This document shows, piece by piece, positions 1 through 8,708 of a DNA stretch of 29,425 nt (positions within the stretch are counted from its first letter, which is position 1; every line of letters starts with the position of its first letter). The stretch is taken from NCBI RefSeq assembly GCF_001280085.1, contig NZ_LGED01000274.1, positions 1 through 29,425 of the forward strand, written 5' to 3'. This stretch comes from Saccharothrix sp. NRRL B-16348. GTDB lineage: Bacteria > Actinomycetota > Actinomycetes > Mycobacteriales > Pseudonocardiaceae. Made by a program: the position numbers and the translations under genes. The notes under the pieces are model-generated. The model did not search any database. It had not been told where the DNA came from and was given only the letters and a program-made list of their open reading frames with translations.

Positions 1-180
1 CCGTTCACCTCTACCCGCGGCTCCGACTGATGGCTGCCCCCTTGATACGTGTGGTAGCCCGGAGGGAGGTCGGTGGGATGACACGAAACCCGCACCAACG
101 ACGGACCCGGACACATGACCGGGGTAGTTGGGGTCATCCTGCTGATCTGCCCGTCCGGCGAGGACAGTTTTAATCTTTGA
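1..180 (+). repeat. Structured repeat element, copy 1 (5' part outside window)
   Basis: This stretch matches 18254-18432 closely. Shared blocks are the CCGTTCACCTCTACC start, the CCCCCTTGATACGTGTGGTA block, the GGTCGGTGGGATGACACG block, and a 34-nt identical run (133-166 here, 18383-18416 in copy 2) followed in both by a TTTTAA or TTTTAAG stretch. In copy 2 the first three blocks are the loop and right arm of a long hairpin; the matching left arm of copy 1 would lie before base 1. The middle (about 100-130) is diverged. No shared peptide frame is maintained between the copies, so a structured RNA or a small non-coding mobile repeat is more likely than a gene. Confidence 0.7.
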
Positions 181-386
181 AGCCTTGGCTTCGACCCAAG
201 CTCCCGCGTGAGATCGACCCAAGGGCCGGGATCCGACCGCCCAGGGCAGCACGGCGTGCGATCCACCGAGCCAGCGCAGCCCCAGGCGCAGTCGACCCAG
301 GCCACACCCGGCGTGCGACCGCCCCAGACCCGCTCCGGGCCCCGGGCTGGGGGCTCCGGACTGGGGCCTTGGACTGGGTGTGCTTC
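181..386. other. Non-coding GC-rich spacer with degenerate short repeats
   Basis: I see no gene here. It opens with a small perfect hairpin, GAAGCC-TT-GGCTTC (179-192), and then carries loosely repeated phrases (GACCCAAG/GACCCAGG several times and CGGCGTGCGA twice). Open frames across it have no ribosome binding site and look like chance frames in GC-rich DNA. It may be decayed coding sequence or the leader of the downstream exporter gene. Confidence 0.4.
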
Positions 387-420
387 GCAGGGGTCCTCGC
401 CCAGGGGACCCCTGCTTTTA
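387..420 (+). terminator. Strong intrinsic terminator upstream of the ABC exporter gene
   Basis: A perfect 10-bp stem, GCAGGGGTCC (387-396) with GGACCCCTGC (406-415), has a 9-nt loop and is followed directly by TTTTATT. This is an unusually clean rho-independent terminator for a high-GC genome. No gene ends upstream within the window, so it either terminates a transcript through the structured repeat at 1-180 or acts as an attenuator in the leader of the exporter gene that starts about 80-100 nt later. Confidence 0.75.
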
Positions 421-497
421 TTCTGCCGGCGGGGTCTGACAATTTTGTTCCCCCGAAGCACTGAGCTGCGCTGACGGCGTAAGCGGTTGGCGCGGGG

Positions 498-2414
498 GTG
501 AAGTTCGAGTTTCCTGGAACGATGAGCACCGTGCTGATCGGGGTGGAGAACGTCGCCACCCCCAAGTGGGCCCGTCGACGCGGTGGGACGTCGGTGAGCT
601 TGGGCAAGGCCCTCAAGAGCCTGCCGTCGGCGGTGGCGATGGTGGTGCGGCTCGCCTGGCGCACTTCACCCCGGCTCACGTTGATGGCGGGCCTGGTGCA
701 CGTGCTGTCCGGTGGCGTGACGGCGTTCGGGCTGCTCGCCACGGCCGACGTGTTCTCCGCGCTGCTCCGGGACGGGCCGACGCCGCAGCGGGTGACGGAG
801 GCGTTGCCCGCGCTGGCGGTGGTGGTCGGGTCGTTCGTGGTCCGCGCGTTGCTCGACACGGCGGTCGCGGCGGTCGAGAGTTCGCTCCGGCCGCGTGTCA
901 CGCGTGAGGCGAACGACGAGGTGACGGCGGTGCTGGTGCGCGCCCAACTCCTCGCGTTCGAGGACGCCGACTTCCGCGAGCTGGCCCGCCAGGGCGGCCG
1001 GCGCGGCGTCCGCTCGCTGGAGAGCAGCCTGCGGTACCTGGCGGACCTGCTGTCCGGCGGCATCTCGCTGGTCGCGGCGGTGGTGACGGTCGGGTTCCTC
1101 AACCCGTGGCTGGCGCCCGCGCTGCTGCTGGCCGCGTTCGCGAACGCCTGGGCGTCGGCGCGGGCGTCCAAGCTGCGCTACGAGCACTTCCTCGACTCGG
1201 TGACCCGCAACACCCGCAAGGGTGTGGTGGAGGAGGTCGCGACCGAACGCGACTTCGCGTTGGAACGGCACGCCCTGACGTTGCAGGAACAGCTGCTCGG
1301 CGAGCACCGGCGCATCGCGAACAGCCTGATGGCCGACGAGATCCGGATGGCGCACCGCACGAACATGGTGCGGCTGACGGGACGCGCGCTGGCCGGCGTC
1401 GGCACCGCGATCGCCTACGTCGTGCTGGGCGTCCTGCTGCACACCGGCGGCATGGAGCTGGCGCTGGCGGGCACGGCGGTGCTGGCCATGCGCACCGGGT
1501 TCTCGTCGCTGGCGTCGACGACCCGTGCGGTCAACTCGCTCTACGAGGACTCGTTCTACATCGACTTCTACCGGAAACTGCTGGTCGAAGGCGCGGAACG
1601 GGCGCAGGGCAGCTCGCCGGTCAAGGCGCCGGAGGACCCGGAGAGCATCACGCTGACCGACGTCTCGTTCACCTACCCGGGCGCGCCGAAGCCCGCGTTG
1701 CGCGAGGTGAACCTGACCGTGGCGAGGGGCGAGGTCATCGCGCTGGTGGGGGAGAACGGGTCGGGCAAGACGACCCTGGGCAAGGTGCTGACCGGCCTGT
1801 ACCCGGCGTCGTCGGGCACGGTCGCGTGGGACGGCGTCGACCTGGCCGAGGCCGACCCGACCTCGGTGCACTCGTCCATCGCGGTGATCGCGCAGGACCC
1901 GGCGCAGTGGCCGATGACCGCGCGGCACAACGTGACAGTCGGCCGGCTGGACCGCGAGGACGACGAGGCGTGGCAGGAGGCCGTGGCGAAGTCGGGCGCG
2001 GACGAGGTGCTGGCGAGCCTGCCCGCCGGGCCGGACACCGTGCTGTCGCGGCAGTTCAACGACGGCCAGGACCTGTCCGGCGGGCAGTGGCAGCGGATGG
2101 GCATCGCCCGCGGCATGTACCGGGACGCGGCGGTGCTGGTGGCCGACGAGCCGACGGCCGCGCTGGATGCCAAGGCGGAGGCGAGGGTCTTCGAGGGCCT
2201 CCGCGAAGCGACCGCGCGGCGCACCACGATCCTGGTGACGCACCGGCTGGCGAACATCCGCAACGCCGACCGGATCGTCGTGCTCGACCAGGGCCGCATC
2301 ATCGAGCAGGGCACGCACGAGCAGCTGATGGCGTTGCGCGGGCACTACTTCGAGCTGTTCGAACTGCAGGCCTCCGCGTACCGGGGCGGACTGCTGGCGT
2401 CCACGAGCGACTAG
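498..2414 (+). CDS. ABC exporter, fused membrane and ATPase domains
   Basis: A 638-aa half-transporter of the ABCB/MsbA-like exporter type. Residues about 50-370 form the membrane domain, with hydrophobic segments near 58-85, 105-125, 180-220 and 290-330. The ATPase domain follows: Walker A GENGSGKT at 418-425, Q-loop IAQDP, signature LSGGQ at 526-530, Walker B VLVADEP with the catalytic Glu at 551, and the switch His in LVTHR at 582. It is expected to act as a homo- or heterodimer in the plasma membrane. The substrate cannot be read from the sequence; exporters of this kind move peptides, lipids or drugs, but no peptide-precursor gene or partner half-transporter lies beside it. The frame opens with GTG at 498; ATG at 522 and GTG at 591 are alternatives, none with a strong ribosome binding site. 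It stands alone, behind a terminator and convergent with a gene remnant whose stop is 2 bp away. Confidence 0.88.
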   Translation: MKFEFPGTMSTVLIGVENVATPKWARRRGGTSVSLGKALKSLPSAVAMVVRLAWRTSPRLTLMAGLVHVLSGGVTAFGLLATADVFSALLRDGPTPQRVTEALPALAVVVGSFVVRALLDTAVAAVESSLRPRVTREANDEVTAVLVRAQLLAFEDADFRELARQGGRRGVRSLESSLRYLADLLSGGISLVAAVVTVGFLNPWLAPALLLAAFANAWASARASKLRYEHFLDSVTRNTRKGVVEEVATERDFALERHALTLQEQLLGEHRRIANSLMADEIRMAHRTNMVRLTGRALAGVGTAIAYVVLGVLLHTGGMELALAGTAVLAMRTGFSSLASTTRAVNSLYEDSFYIDFYRKLLVEGAERAQGSSPVKAPEDPESITLTDVSFTYPGAPKPALREVNLTVARGEVIALVGENGSGKTTLGKVLTGLYPASSGTVAWDGVDLAEADPTSVHSSIAVIAQDPAQWPMTARHNVTVGRLDREDDEAWQEAVAKSGADEVLASLPAGPDTVLSRQFNDGQDLSGGQWQRMGIARGMYRDAAVLVADEPTAALDAKAEARVFEGLREATARRTTILVTHRLANIRNADRIVVLDQGRIIEQGTHEQLMALRGHYFELFELQASAYRGGLLASTSD

Positions 2415-2415
2415 A

Positions 2416-2799
2416 TCACCGCACGCCAGGCCGCTGACCGTCCTTCTCGCTGGAATCGTAGGTGAATATCATCACCGCGTTCTCGTCGAGAAGCTCCAGT
2501 TTGCAACCGTCGCCGGCACCCATTCCGGGAGCCGGCCAGCGGGCCTCTGAGCCGACGCTGACCTTCGTGTCCTTTTCCGTGCCTGACGGTACGGTGGAAT
2601 CGAAGGCCGTCTTCGCGAGCTCGGTTCCGGAGTGGAATTCCGGTGGAGTTCTCCTCGTTGCCGAATGCCTGGACCTGGAAGGTGATGTACGGTCCGCCGG
2701 TCGCCGAGATCGTGAACTCGCAGGTGCTGACCAGCCTCCCCGCGGACTCGGAGACCTGCGGTGCCAACGGTGGTGGCAGGTCAGGCGCCTTCTCTTCTT
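2416..2799 (-). pseudogene. Frameshifted, start-less C-terminal gene remnant
   Basis: Reading the minus strand just after the sbcC stop gives a protein-like frame (…KAPDLPPPLAPQVSES… CEFTISATGGPYITFQVQAF GNEENST). It goes out of frame near 2636-2645 by one extra base and resumes in the next frame as EFHSGTELAKTAFDSTVPSG … DGCKLELLDENAVMIFTYDS …, ending at a TGA at 2416-2418. Joined, the two parts make about 125 residues with two cysteines and a mostly beta-type composition, reminiscent of the C-terminal part of actinobacterial secreted lipoproteins (DUF3558-like, not verified). No ATG, GTG or signal peptide precedes it before sbcC begins. A single-base sequencing error could explain the frameshift but not the missing 5' end, so a truncated pseudogene is favoured. 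Confidence 0.6.
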
Positions 2800-5679
2800 C
2801 TAGGCAGTCAGCTCCAGCGACGACCCTTCCCGGGCCTTGCGGACGCGCAGTCGGGTCGGGATGCGCTGGCGCAGCTCCTCCACGTGCGAGACGAGGCCGA
2901 CGACCCGGCCGCCCGCGCGCAGCTCGTCCAGCGTGGTCATCACCAGCTCCAGGGTCTCGGCGTCGAGCGTGCCGAAGCCCTCGTCGATGAACAGCGTGTC
3001 GAGCACGGCGCCCGCCGCGACCACGTCGGCCAGGCCGAGGGCCAGCGCCAGCGACGCCAGGAACGACTCGCCGCCGGACAGCGTCTTCGCGGGCCGCTGC
3101 TGCCCCGAGTAGTCGTCCATGACGTCGAGCCCGAGCCCGCCCCTGGTGCCGCGCGGACCGGCCTCGATCGAGTGGACGAACCGGTAGCGGCCCTGGCTCA
3201 TCCGCTCCAGCCGGGCGCTGGCGGCCACCGCGACCTCCTCCAGCCGGGCGGCCAGCACGTACGTGCGCAGGGTCATGCTCTTGGCGTTCTGCCCCTGGCC
3301 GTTGATCACGTCGGTCAACGCGTCCAGCTCGGCGAACTCGGCCTCCACCGGCTCCAACCGCAGCCACGCGGCCCGCAGCTGCTCGGCCAGGTCGGCGGCG
3401 CGGGCGGCCCTCGTGCGGGCGTTCGTCAACGCCGTCGCGGCCTCGGTCGCCGCGGCGCTCGCCACCCGGAACCGCTCCTCCGCGCCCGCCACGTCGACCT
3501 CGGCGTCCGGGTCGGTGTCGGGCAGCTCGGCCAGCGTGCTCTCGGCCGCCGTCCTGGTCTTCTCCACGTCGCGGATCCGGGTCTCCAACTCGGCGACGGC
3601 GGTGGCCGGGCGTGCCGCGGCCAGGGCGTCGGCCACGTCGGCGAACCCGGCGAGCGACGCCAGCCGCGCCACCTCCAGCCGCTGGTCGGCCAGGCGTTCC
3701 TCGTGCTCGGCCACGGCGGCGCGGCGGGTCGCCAGCTCGGTCAGCGCGTCGGCCAGGTCGCCGAGGTGCGCCCGGCGCGTCACCACATCCGGGAAGTCGC
3801 CGCGCGCCTCCTCCAGCCGCGCGCCACGCTCCTCGACGGCCTCCACCAGCTGCGTCCGCTGCGCGCCCGCCTCGGCCAGTTCTCGTTCCAGCGCGCTCCG
3901 CTGGTCGAGCGCGCGCTGCACCTTGGCCTCCAGCTCGGCCAGCGCGGCCTGTCTGCTCTCCAGCTGTTCGGCCACCGCGACCACGGATCGGTGCTCGCGC
4001 TCCAGCTCGGCCGGCGGCCGGTCGCCCAACTGCGCGCGCAGCAACGCCAGCCGTTCCTCCAGCCGGTGCGCTTCCTGCTCGGCCCGCTGACGCCGGTCGA
4101 GCGCGCGCTGGTCCTCTTCGGCGGCGCTGTCCTCGTCCAGGGCCGTCACCGCGTCCAGCATCGGCTGCGCGGGCGACGGGTGCTCGGCCGAACCGCACAC
4201 CGGGCACCCGTGGCCCGCGCGCAGCTGCCCGGCCAGCTCGACCGCCATCCCGTCGAGCCGTTCCCGGCGGATCCGGAGCAGCTTCTCGCGGGCCTTCTGC
4301 TGCGCGTCCACCGCGTCCCGCCGCGCCTCGTCGGCCTCCCGGAACGCCCGCTCCACACGCGGCAGCTCGGCCGCGGCGGCGGCCAGGCCCGACACCTGCG
4401 GCAGCCGGGCGGCGGCCTCCGCCGACTCCTCCACGGCGCTCTTCGCGGCGGCCAACCGGAGCGGCACCTCGTCCAGTTGCGTGACCAGCGTGGCCAGCCG
4501 CTGGGACGTGGTGGCGACGTCACGGTCCAGCTGGGCGATCCGCCGCTGGTCCGCGCGCTGCCGCTCGGCGTCGGCGGCCAGGCTCGTGAGGCTCCCGGCT
4601 TCCTCGCGCAGGCGTTCGCCGTCGCCTCGCAGGTCGGCGCCCTCGTAGCCGAGCGCGGCCACGGCGGCGGCCGCGGCCTGCTCCTGGGCGACGGCGGCGT
4701 CCAGCTCGCGGGCCAGCTTCACCGCGCGTTCCTGCGCGGGCACGACGACCGCGGCCTGCCGTGCCGCGTCACGTTCCGCGACCCACGCCCGCAAATCCGG
4801 CTCCACTCGCGCGTACCGGTCGAGGTGGCGGCGCGCGTCCCGCACCCGGCGGACCCGCTCGTGCCGGGCCCGCGCCTCCTGCCAGTCCCGTTCGGCCACG
4901 GCACGCCGTCCGGACGCCTCCGCCTCGACCACCTCGGCGTCGCGTTCGTCCTCGTCCAGCCGCTTGAGCAGGGAGCTGAGCCACTCCTGGTCGCCACCGC
5001 CCTCCGGCGGCTCCTCCAACGCGGCCTCGGCGACCCGCTGCACCAGGTCGCGGTGCACCTGGCCGAGCTGCGCGACCTCACGCCTGCGTTCCGCGCGGCG
5101 GTCCCGGAACCACCTCTCCACGTCCAGGAACCGCTCCGTGCCGAACAGCTTCTCCAGCAGCTTCTCCCGCTCGGCGGTCTCCGCGCGCAGGAACCGGGCG
5201 AACTCGCCCTGCGGCAGCAGCACCACCTGGAAGAACTGCTCGGCCGTCATCCCGAGCAGGCCCTCGACCTCGCGGGCCACGTCGTCGATGCGGCTGTGGC
5301 CCTCGCCGGTCCACCCGCTGATCCACGTCAGCGACACCTGCGCCTGCTGCCGGGTCGCGCCGTCGCCGCGCTTCTTCGGCCGCTCGTACTCGGGGCTGCG
5401 CTTGATCCGGAACCGCCTGCCGCGCACGGTCAGCTCCAGCTCCACGTACGTGGGGGTGTCGCGGTCGGCGTAGTCGCAGCGCAGCCGCTTCACGTCGCCG
5501 CGCGCGCCGGGCACCTTGCCGAACAGCGCGAACGCCACGGCGTCGAGCAGCGTCGTCTTGCCCGCGCCCGTGTCGCCGTGCAGCAGGAACAGGCCGTCCG
5601 CGCCGAGCAGGTCGAAGTCGACCTCCTCGCGCACCGCGTACGGGCCGAACCCGCTGACCGCCAACCGGTGCAGCTTCAC
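2800..5679 (-). CDS. sbcC: Exonuclease subunit SbcC (SMC-like ATPase)
   Basis: A 959-aa ATPase subunit of the SbcCD (Mre11-Rad50 type) nuclease, which opens hairpins and processes blocked DNA ends in the cytoplasm. The N-terminus (VKLHRLAVSGFGPY) leads to Walker A GDTGAGKT at 35-42. A long Glu/Arg/Ala-rich coiled coil is interrupted by the zinc hook CPVC at 492-495, in the middle as expected. The C-terminal lobe has signature LSGGES at 867-872 and Walker B LDTLFIDEG with the catalytic Glu at 900. The frame is open far upstream, but GTG at 5679 is chosen because it overlaps the sbcD stop by 4 nt and starts exactly at the family's N-terminus. The coupling implies equal expression with SbcD. The length fits actinobacterial SbcC. 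Confidence 0.96.
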   Translation of the reverse strand: MKLHRLAVSGFGPYAVREEVDFDLLGADGLFLLHGDTGAGKTTLLDAVAFALFGKVPGARGDVKRLRCDYADRDTPTYVELELTVRGRRFRIKRSPEYERPKKRGDGATRQQAQVSLTWISGWTGEGHSRIDDVAREVEGLLGMTAEQFFQVVLLPQGEFARFLRAETAEREKLLEKLFGTERFLDVERWFRDRRAERRREVAQLGQVHRDLVQRVAEAALEEPPEGGGDQEWLSSLLKRLDEDERDAEVVEAEASGRRAVAERDWQEARARHERVRRVRDARRHLDRYARVEPDLRAWVAERDAARQAAVVVPAQERAVKLARELDAAVAQEQAAAAAVAALGYEGADLRGDGERLREEAGSLTSLAADAERQRADQRRIAQLDRDVATTSQRLATLVTQLDEVPLRLAAAKSAVEESAEAAARLPQVSGLAAAAAELPRVERAFREADEARRDAVDAQQKAREKLLRIRRERLDGMAVELAGQLRAGHGCPVCGSAEHPSPAQPMLDAVTALDEDSAAEEDQRALDRRQRAEQEAHRLEERLALLRAQLGDRPPAELEREHRSVVAVAEQLESRQAALAELEAKVQRALDQRSALERELAEAGAQRTQLVEAVEERGARLEEARGDFPDVVTRRAHLGDLADALTELATRRAAVAEHEERLADQRLEVARLASLAGFADVADALAAARPATAVAELETRIRDVEKTRTAAESTLAELPDTDPDAEVDVAGAEERFRVASAAATEAATALTNARTRAARAADLAEQLRAAWLRLEPVEAEFAELDALTDVINGQGQNAKSMTLRTYVLAARLEEVAVAASARLERMSQGRYRFVHSIEAGPRGTRGGLGLDVMDDYSGQQRPAKTLSGGESFLASLALALGLADVVAAGAVLDTLFIDEGFGTLDAETLELVMTTLDELRAGGRVVGLVSHVEELRQRIPTRLRVRKAREGSSLELTA

Positions 5680-6845
5680 GACTCGTCCTCCCGGGCCGCC
5701 GCGGCGAACGCCTCGCGCAGCAGGGCCAGTTCCCGCGGGCCCGGCTGGTCGCCGCGCACGTCCTCGACGAAGCAGCAGGCGATCTCCTCGTCGCTGCGGC
5801 CGCGCACCCGTTCGGCGAACCTCAGCTCGCCGGTCCGCCCGCCCTCCGGCCGCCACTCCACGTGCACCGCGTGCGGGAACCGCTTCTGCAGCCGGCGCAA
5901 CGCGTCCAGCGGACGCACCCGGTCGGTCAGCGTGACGGACAGGAAGTGGTCCTCGACCGGCTCGTGGTCCGGGTCGAGCAGCAGGTCGTCGAGCGCGCCG
6001 CTCACCGTCGACAGCGCGCGCGGCACCGGCAGGGCGCGCCGCTCCACCCCGGCCAGCCCGCCCGCGTCCAACTCGACCAGCCACACCGACTTGTGGTGCC
6101 GCGCCTCGGAGAACGAGTACGCCACCGGGCTGCCCGAGTACCGCAGGTGCCCGGCCAACGTCTGCTGACCGTGCAGGTGGCCCAACGCCACGTAGTCGAC
6201 CCCGGCGAACACCGCGCCCGGCACGTCCTGCACACCGCCCACCGCGATGGTCCGCTCCGACTCGCACGGCTCGCCGCCGGTCACGAACGCGTGCGCCATC
6301 ACGACCGACCGGGTGCCCTGCCGGGCCGCCAGGTCCAGCCTGATCCGCCGCATCGCCTCGGTGAGCACGCCGCCGTGACCCTTGCCCCCGACGGCCTCGA
6401 CCGCCTCGACGCCGAGCGCGTGCCGGGCCGTCTCCGGCTCCAGGAACGGGATCCCGTACACGGCCACCGGGCCGTGCGCGTCGGCGAACAGCACCGGGTC
6501 GTGCAACTCGGCCACGCGCGTGCGCAGGTGCAGGCCGCCCGCCTCGGCGAACGCGCCCAGGAAACCCAGCCGGGCCGCCGAGTCGTGGTTCCCCGGCGTG
6601 ATCACGATCTGCGCGCCCGCCTCGCGGATCCGCTTGAGCACCCGGGAGCACACCGCGACGGCCTCCGCGTTCGGCACCGCCCGGTCGAACAGGTCTCCCG
6701 CGACCACGACCGCGTCCACCCGCTCGTCCGACACGGTGTCGGCGAGGCCGCCGAGCACCGCTTCCTGCTCTTGCAGCAGGTCACGGCCGTGGAAGGTGCG
6801 CCCCACGTGCCAATCGGACGTGTGCAGGATCTTCACGCCGGCCAC
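5676..6845 (-). CDS. sbcD: Exonuclease subunit SbcD (metallophosphoesterase)
   Basis: A 389-aa Mre11-type nuclease, partner of SbcC. Metal-binding motifs are in order: SDWHVGR (D11, H13), VVVAGDLFD, TPGNHDS, VMAHAF and ALGHLHGQQ, all intact, so a Mn-dependent exo/endonuclease is expected. The C-terminal third is the capping/DNA-binding region ending in a charged tail. The start is the GTG at 6845 (GTG GCC GGC GTG AAG); the GTG nine bases later is an alternative and neither has a clear ribosome binding site. It is the first gene of the two-gene sbcDC operon and is divergent from rmuC across 88 bp, so two DNA-end-processing functions share a promoter region with a LexA-box-like sequence at 6894-6909. 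Confidence 0.96.
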   Translation of the reverse strand: MAGVKILHTSDWHVGRTFHGRDLLQEQEAVLGGLADTVSDERVDAVVVAGDLFDRAVPNAEAVAVCSRVLKRIREAGAQIVITPGNHDSAARLGFLGAFAEAGGLHLRTRVAELHDPVLFADAHGPVAVYGIPFLEPETARHALGVEAVEAVGGKGHGGVLTEAMRRIRLDLAARQGTRSVVMAHAFVTGGEPCESERTIAVGGVQDVPGAVFAGVDYVALGHLHGQQTLAGHLRYSGSPVAYSFSEARHHKSVWLVELDAGGLAGVERRALPVPRALSTVSGALDDLLLDPDHEPVEDHFLSVTLTDRVRPLDALRRLQKRFPHAVHVEWRPEGGRTGELRFAERVRGRSDEEIACCFVEDVRGDQPGPRELALLREAFAAAAREDES

Positions 6846-6893
6846 GGTAGGGCCGTTCGGCGGTCTGATCGTTCAACCTCCCCGGCGTGTCGC

Positions 6894-6909
6894 TCGAACG
6901 TGTGGTCGT
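6894..6909. promoter_or_regulatory. Possible degenerate LexA/SOS box between sbcD and rmuC
   Basis: The sequence TCGAAC-GTGT-GGTCGT matches the actinobacterial SOS box TCGAAC-N4-GTTCGA at 10 of 12 fixed positions: the left half is perfect, the right half is off by two. It lies in the 88-bp divergent region of two DNA-repair operons, where an SOS operator would make sense. The imperfect right half keeps confidence low. Confidence 0.3.
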
Positions 6910-6933
6910 ACACCCGTGCGCGATGATCGGGGG

Positions 6934-7872
6934 ATGACAGCGGTCCTCAGCACGGCGGCGGTGGTCGTGGCGCTCCTGCTCGCGGGCGCTCTGGTGTTCC
7001 TGTGGCGGCTCTACCAGGACAGCGTGCGGCGCACCGACGCCGCGCTGGCTGCGGTGCAGGCCGAACGGGAACGCGGCGACGCGCAGTGGGCGGCGTTGCA
7101 GCGCTACGAGGTGGCGTTCTCCTCGGTCAGCGGACGCGGCGAGCTCGGCGAGAAGGTGCTGGTGGAGACGGCGCGGGTGCTCGGCCTGCGGGAGGGCATC
7201 CACTTCGACCTGCAGGTGGACGTGGCCGGCGGCGGGTCGGTGCGGCCGGACCTGGTGCTCAACGTCGGCGGCGGGCGGCGGGTGCCGGTGGACGCGAAGA
7301 TGAGCATGGCCACGTGGGCGGAGGCGGTGGAGACCGACAACGCGGCCGAGCGCGTCGACGCGTTGCGCGTGCACGTCCGCAACATCCGCGCGCGGGCCGC
7401 CGAGCTGGCGGGCAAGGGCTACCAGCGGTGGGCCGACGCCATCTACGGGACGATCATGTTCGTGCCGAACGACGGCGCGGTGGTCGCGGCCCTGGACACC
7501 GACCCGGAGCTGCTGCGGTGGCTGCTCGACCGGCGGGTGTTCCTGTGCGGGCCGACCGGGTTCGCGGTGATCGCGTCGGCGGCGATGTTCGCGGTGACCG
7601 ACCGCGCGCTGGCCGACGACGTCGAGCAGGTCAGGGCGGCCGCGTCACGCGCGCACCGGGCGGCGGACGGCGCCATCGACGCGGTGAACCTGTCGAGCAC
7701 GCACCTGCAGCGGTTCCTGTCGGCGCGCCGGCGCGAGCTGGACGCGTTGGAGGGATTCCGGGCGGCCGTGGAGCCGTTGAGCAACGCGTCGTCCGACGTC
7801 ACACCCCTGCCACTGGTGAGGCGGACGGACGAGGCAGGCCTCGGTGCACCCTTGGACGCCCGGGAGGCGTAA
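6934..7872 (+). CDS. rmuC: DNA recombination protein RmuC homologue
   Basis: A 312-aa RmuC-family protein (PF02646), a predicted nuclease-fold protein that limits rearrangements at inverted repeats in E. coli. One N-terminal membrane segment (about residues 3-23) is followed by a short helical linker (ERERGDAQWAALQRYE). The conserved core then carries RPDLVLNVGGGRRVPVDAKM, where the D…DAK pattern resembles a PD-(D/E)xK active site, and YGTIMFVPNDGAV. It is shorter than the E. coli protein (about 475 aa), mainly in the coiled-coil part, as is usual in actinobacteria. ATG 6934 follows GATCGGGGG directly; an in-frame GTG at 6917 is an alternative start. Divergence from sbcDC suggests a shared role at abnormal DNA structures. 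Confidence 0.9.
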   Translation: MTAVLSTAAVVVALLLAGALVFLWRLYQDSVRRTDAALAAVQAERERGDAQWAALQRYEVAFSSVSGRGELGEKVLVETARVLGLREGIHFDLQVDVAGGGSVRPDLVLNVGGGRRVPVDAKMSMATWAEAVETDNAAERVDALRVHVRNIRARAAELAGKGYQRWADAIYGTIMFVPNDGAVVAALDTDPELLRWLLDRRVFLCGPTGFAVIASAAMFAVTDRALADDVEQVRAAASRAHRAADGAIDAVNLSSTHLQRFLSARRRELDALEGFRAAVEPLSNASSDVTPLPLVRRTDEAGLGAPLDAREA

Positions 7873-7910
7873 TAGAGTGTGTCGGGACTGAGGCCGAACG
7901 AGGAGTGTGC

Positions 7911-8693
7911 GTGACCGCTGCAATGCGTGACGACTCGCGCAGCGAGCCGGAGGACGACGAGTTCACCGCCGTCCGCTGGAACGACCGCGCCATGTTCGGC
8001 AGCTTCCGGGGTCTGCCCTGGTGGGCGGCCGTGCTCATCGCGTTCGTGGTGGCCATCGTCGGCACGTTCGTCGACGTGAACTCGGCCACGAAGACGGTGG
8101 GCTGGGTGTTCGCCATCACGTTCTTCGTCGGCTGTGTCGGCGCCGTGGTGTTCGTCGAGCGGCGCTCGATGTTCGGCCCGATCGTCCAGCCACCGCTGGT
8201 GCTGGCGATCGTGGTGCCGATCCTGGTCGTGATGACGCAGGGCATGCCCGGCGGCGGGCTGGCCGCGATCGGCCTCGGGCTGGGCAAGCCGTTGATCGAC
8301 GGTTTCCCGGCGATGGCGATCACGACGGCGTGCACGGTGATCATCGGCATCGTGCGCGTGGCGACGCAGAAGGACCCGAACCGGCCGACCAAGGACGAGG
8401 TCCGCGAGGCCAAGCGCAGGCCGGACAAACCGCGCCGCGCCGACCGTGCCGACCGCCCCGCGCGCCCTGACCGCGCCGAGCAGCCCCAACCGGACGACCG
8501 CCCGAAGAAGCGCCCCCGCGCCGAACGCTCGGACGCCCCGGCCGACCGCCGCCGCCCGTCCCCGGCCGCCGACGAGGACCGCCCCAAGCGCCCCCGTCCA
8601 CCGGCCGGCTCCCCGGACCGCCCCCGCCGCCCCGCCCCACCCCGCGAAGGCGGCCGCCCTCCGCGCAGGCCCCGTCCCCGCGACGACGACTGA
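7911..8693 (+). CDS. DUF6542-type membrane protein with disordered tail
   Basis: A 260-aa protein of unknown function. After about 35 hydrophilic residues come four membrane segments (about 36-54, 63-82, 94-109, 132-150) with the sequence pattern I associate with DUF6542, for instance WWAAVLIAF, GWVFAITFFVG and QPPLVLAIVVP. The last 105 residues are almost entirely Arg, Pro, Asp, Lys and Ala and are surely disordered; the arginine-proline richness suggests contact with nucleic acid or acidic polymers at the cytoplasmic membrane face, which is only an inference. GTG 7911 is chosen because AGGAG lies 5 nt upstream; the frame is open further back inside rmuC. In Pseudonocardiales and mycobacteria such genes often sit near ychF and ispH, which fits ychF 1.9 kb downstream. 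Confidence 0.8.
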   Translation: MTAAMRDDSRSEPEDDEFTAVRWNDRAMFGSFRGLPWWAAVLIAFVVAIVGTFVDVNSATKTVGWVFAITFFVGCVGAVVFVERRSMFGPIVQPPLVLAIVVPILVVMTQGMPGGGLAAIGLGLGKPLIDGFPAMAITTACTVIIGIVRVATQKDPNRPTKDEVREAKRRPDKPRRADRADRPARPDRAEQPQPDDRPKKRPRAERSDAPADRRRPSPAADEDRPKRPRPPAGSPDRPRRPAPPREGGRPPRRPRPRDDD

Positions 8694-8708
8694 TCCCCGC
8701 GCGCCGGC

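Noticed and set aside
79..169. Short peptide frame starting ATGACACG inside the repeat element (both copies)
   Set aside because: The frames differ after about six codons and end differently in the two copies, so conservation is at the nucleotide level and not the protein level.
2761..6168. 1135-aa open frame on the + strand opposite sbcC/sbcD
   Set aside because: It is the antisense shadow of two certain genes; composition is Arg/Gln/Leu/Gly-rich with no motif, as expected in high-GC DNA.
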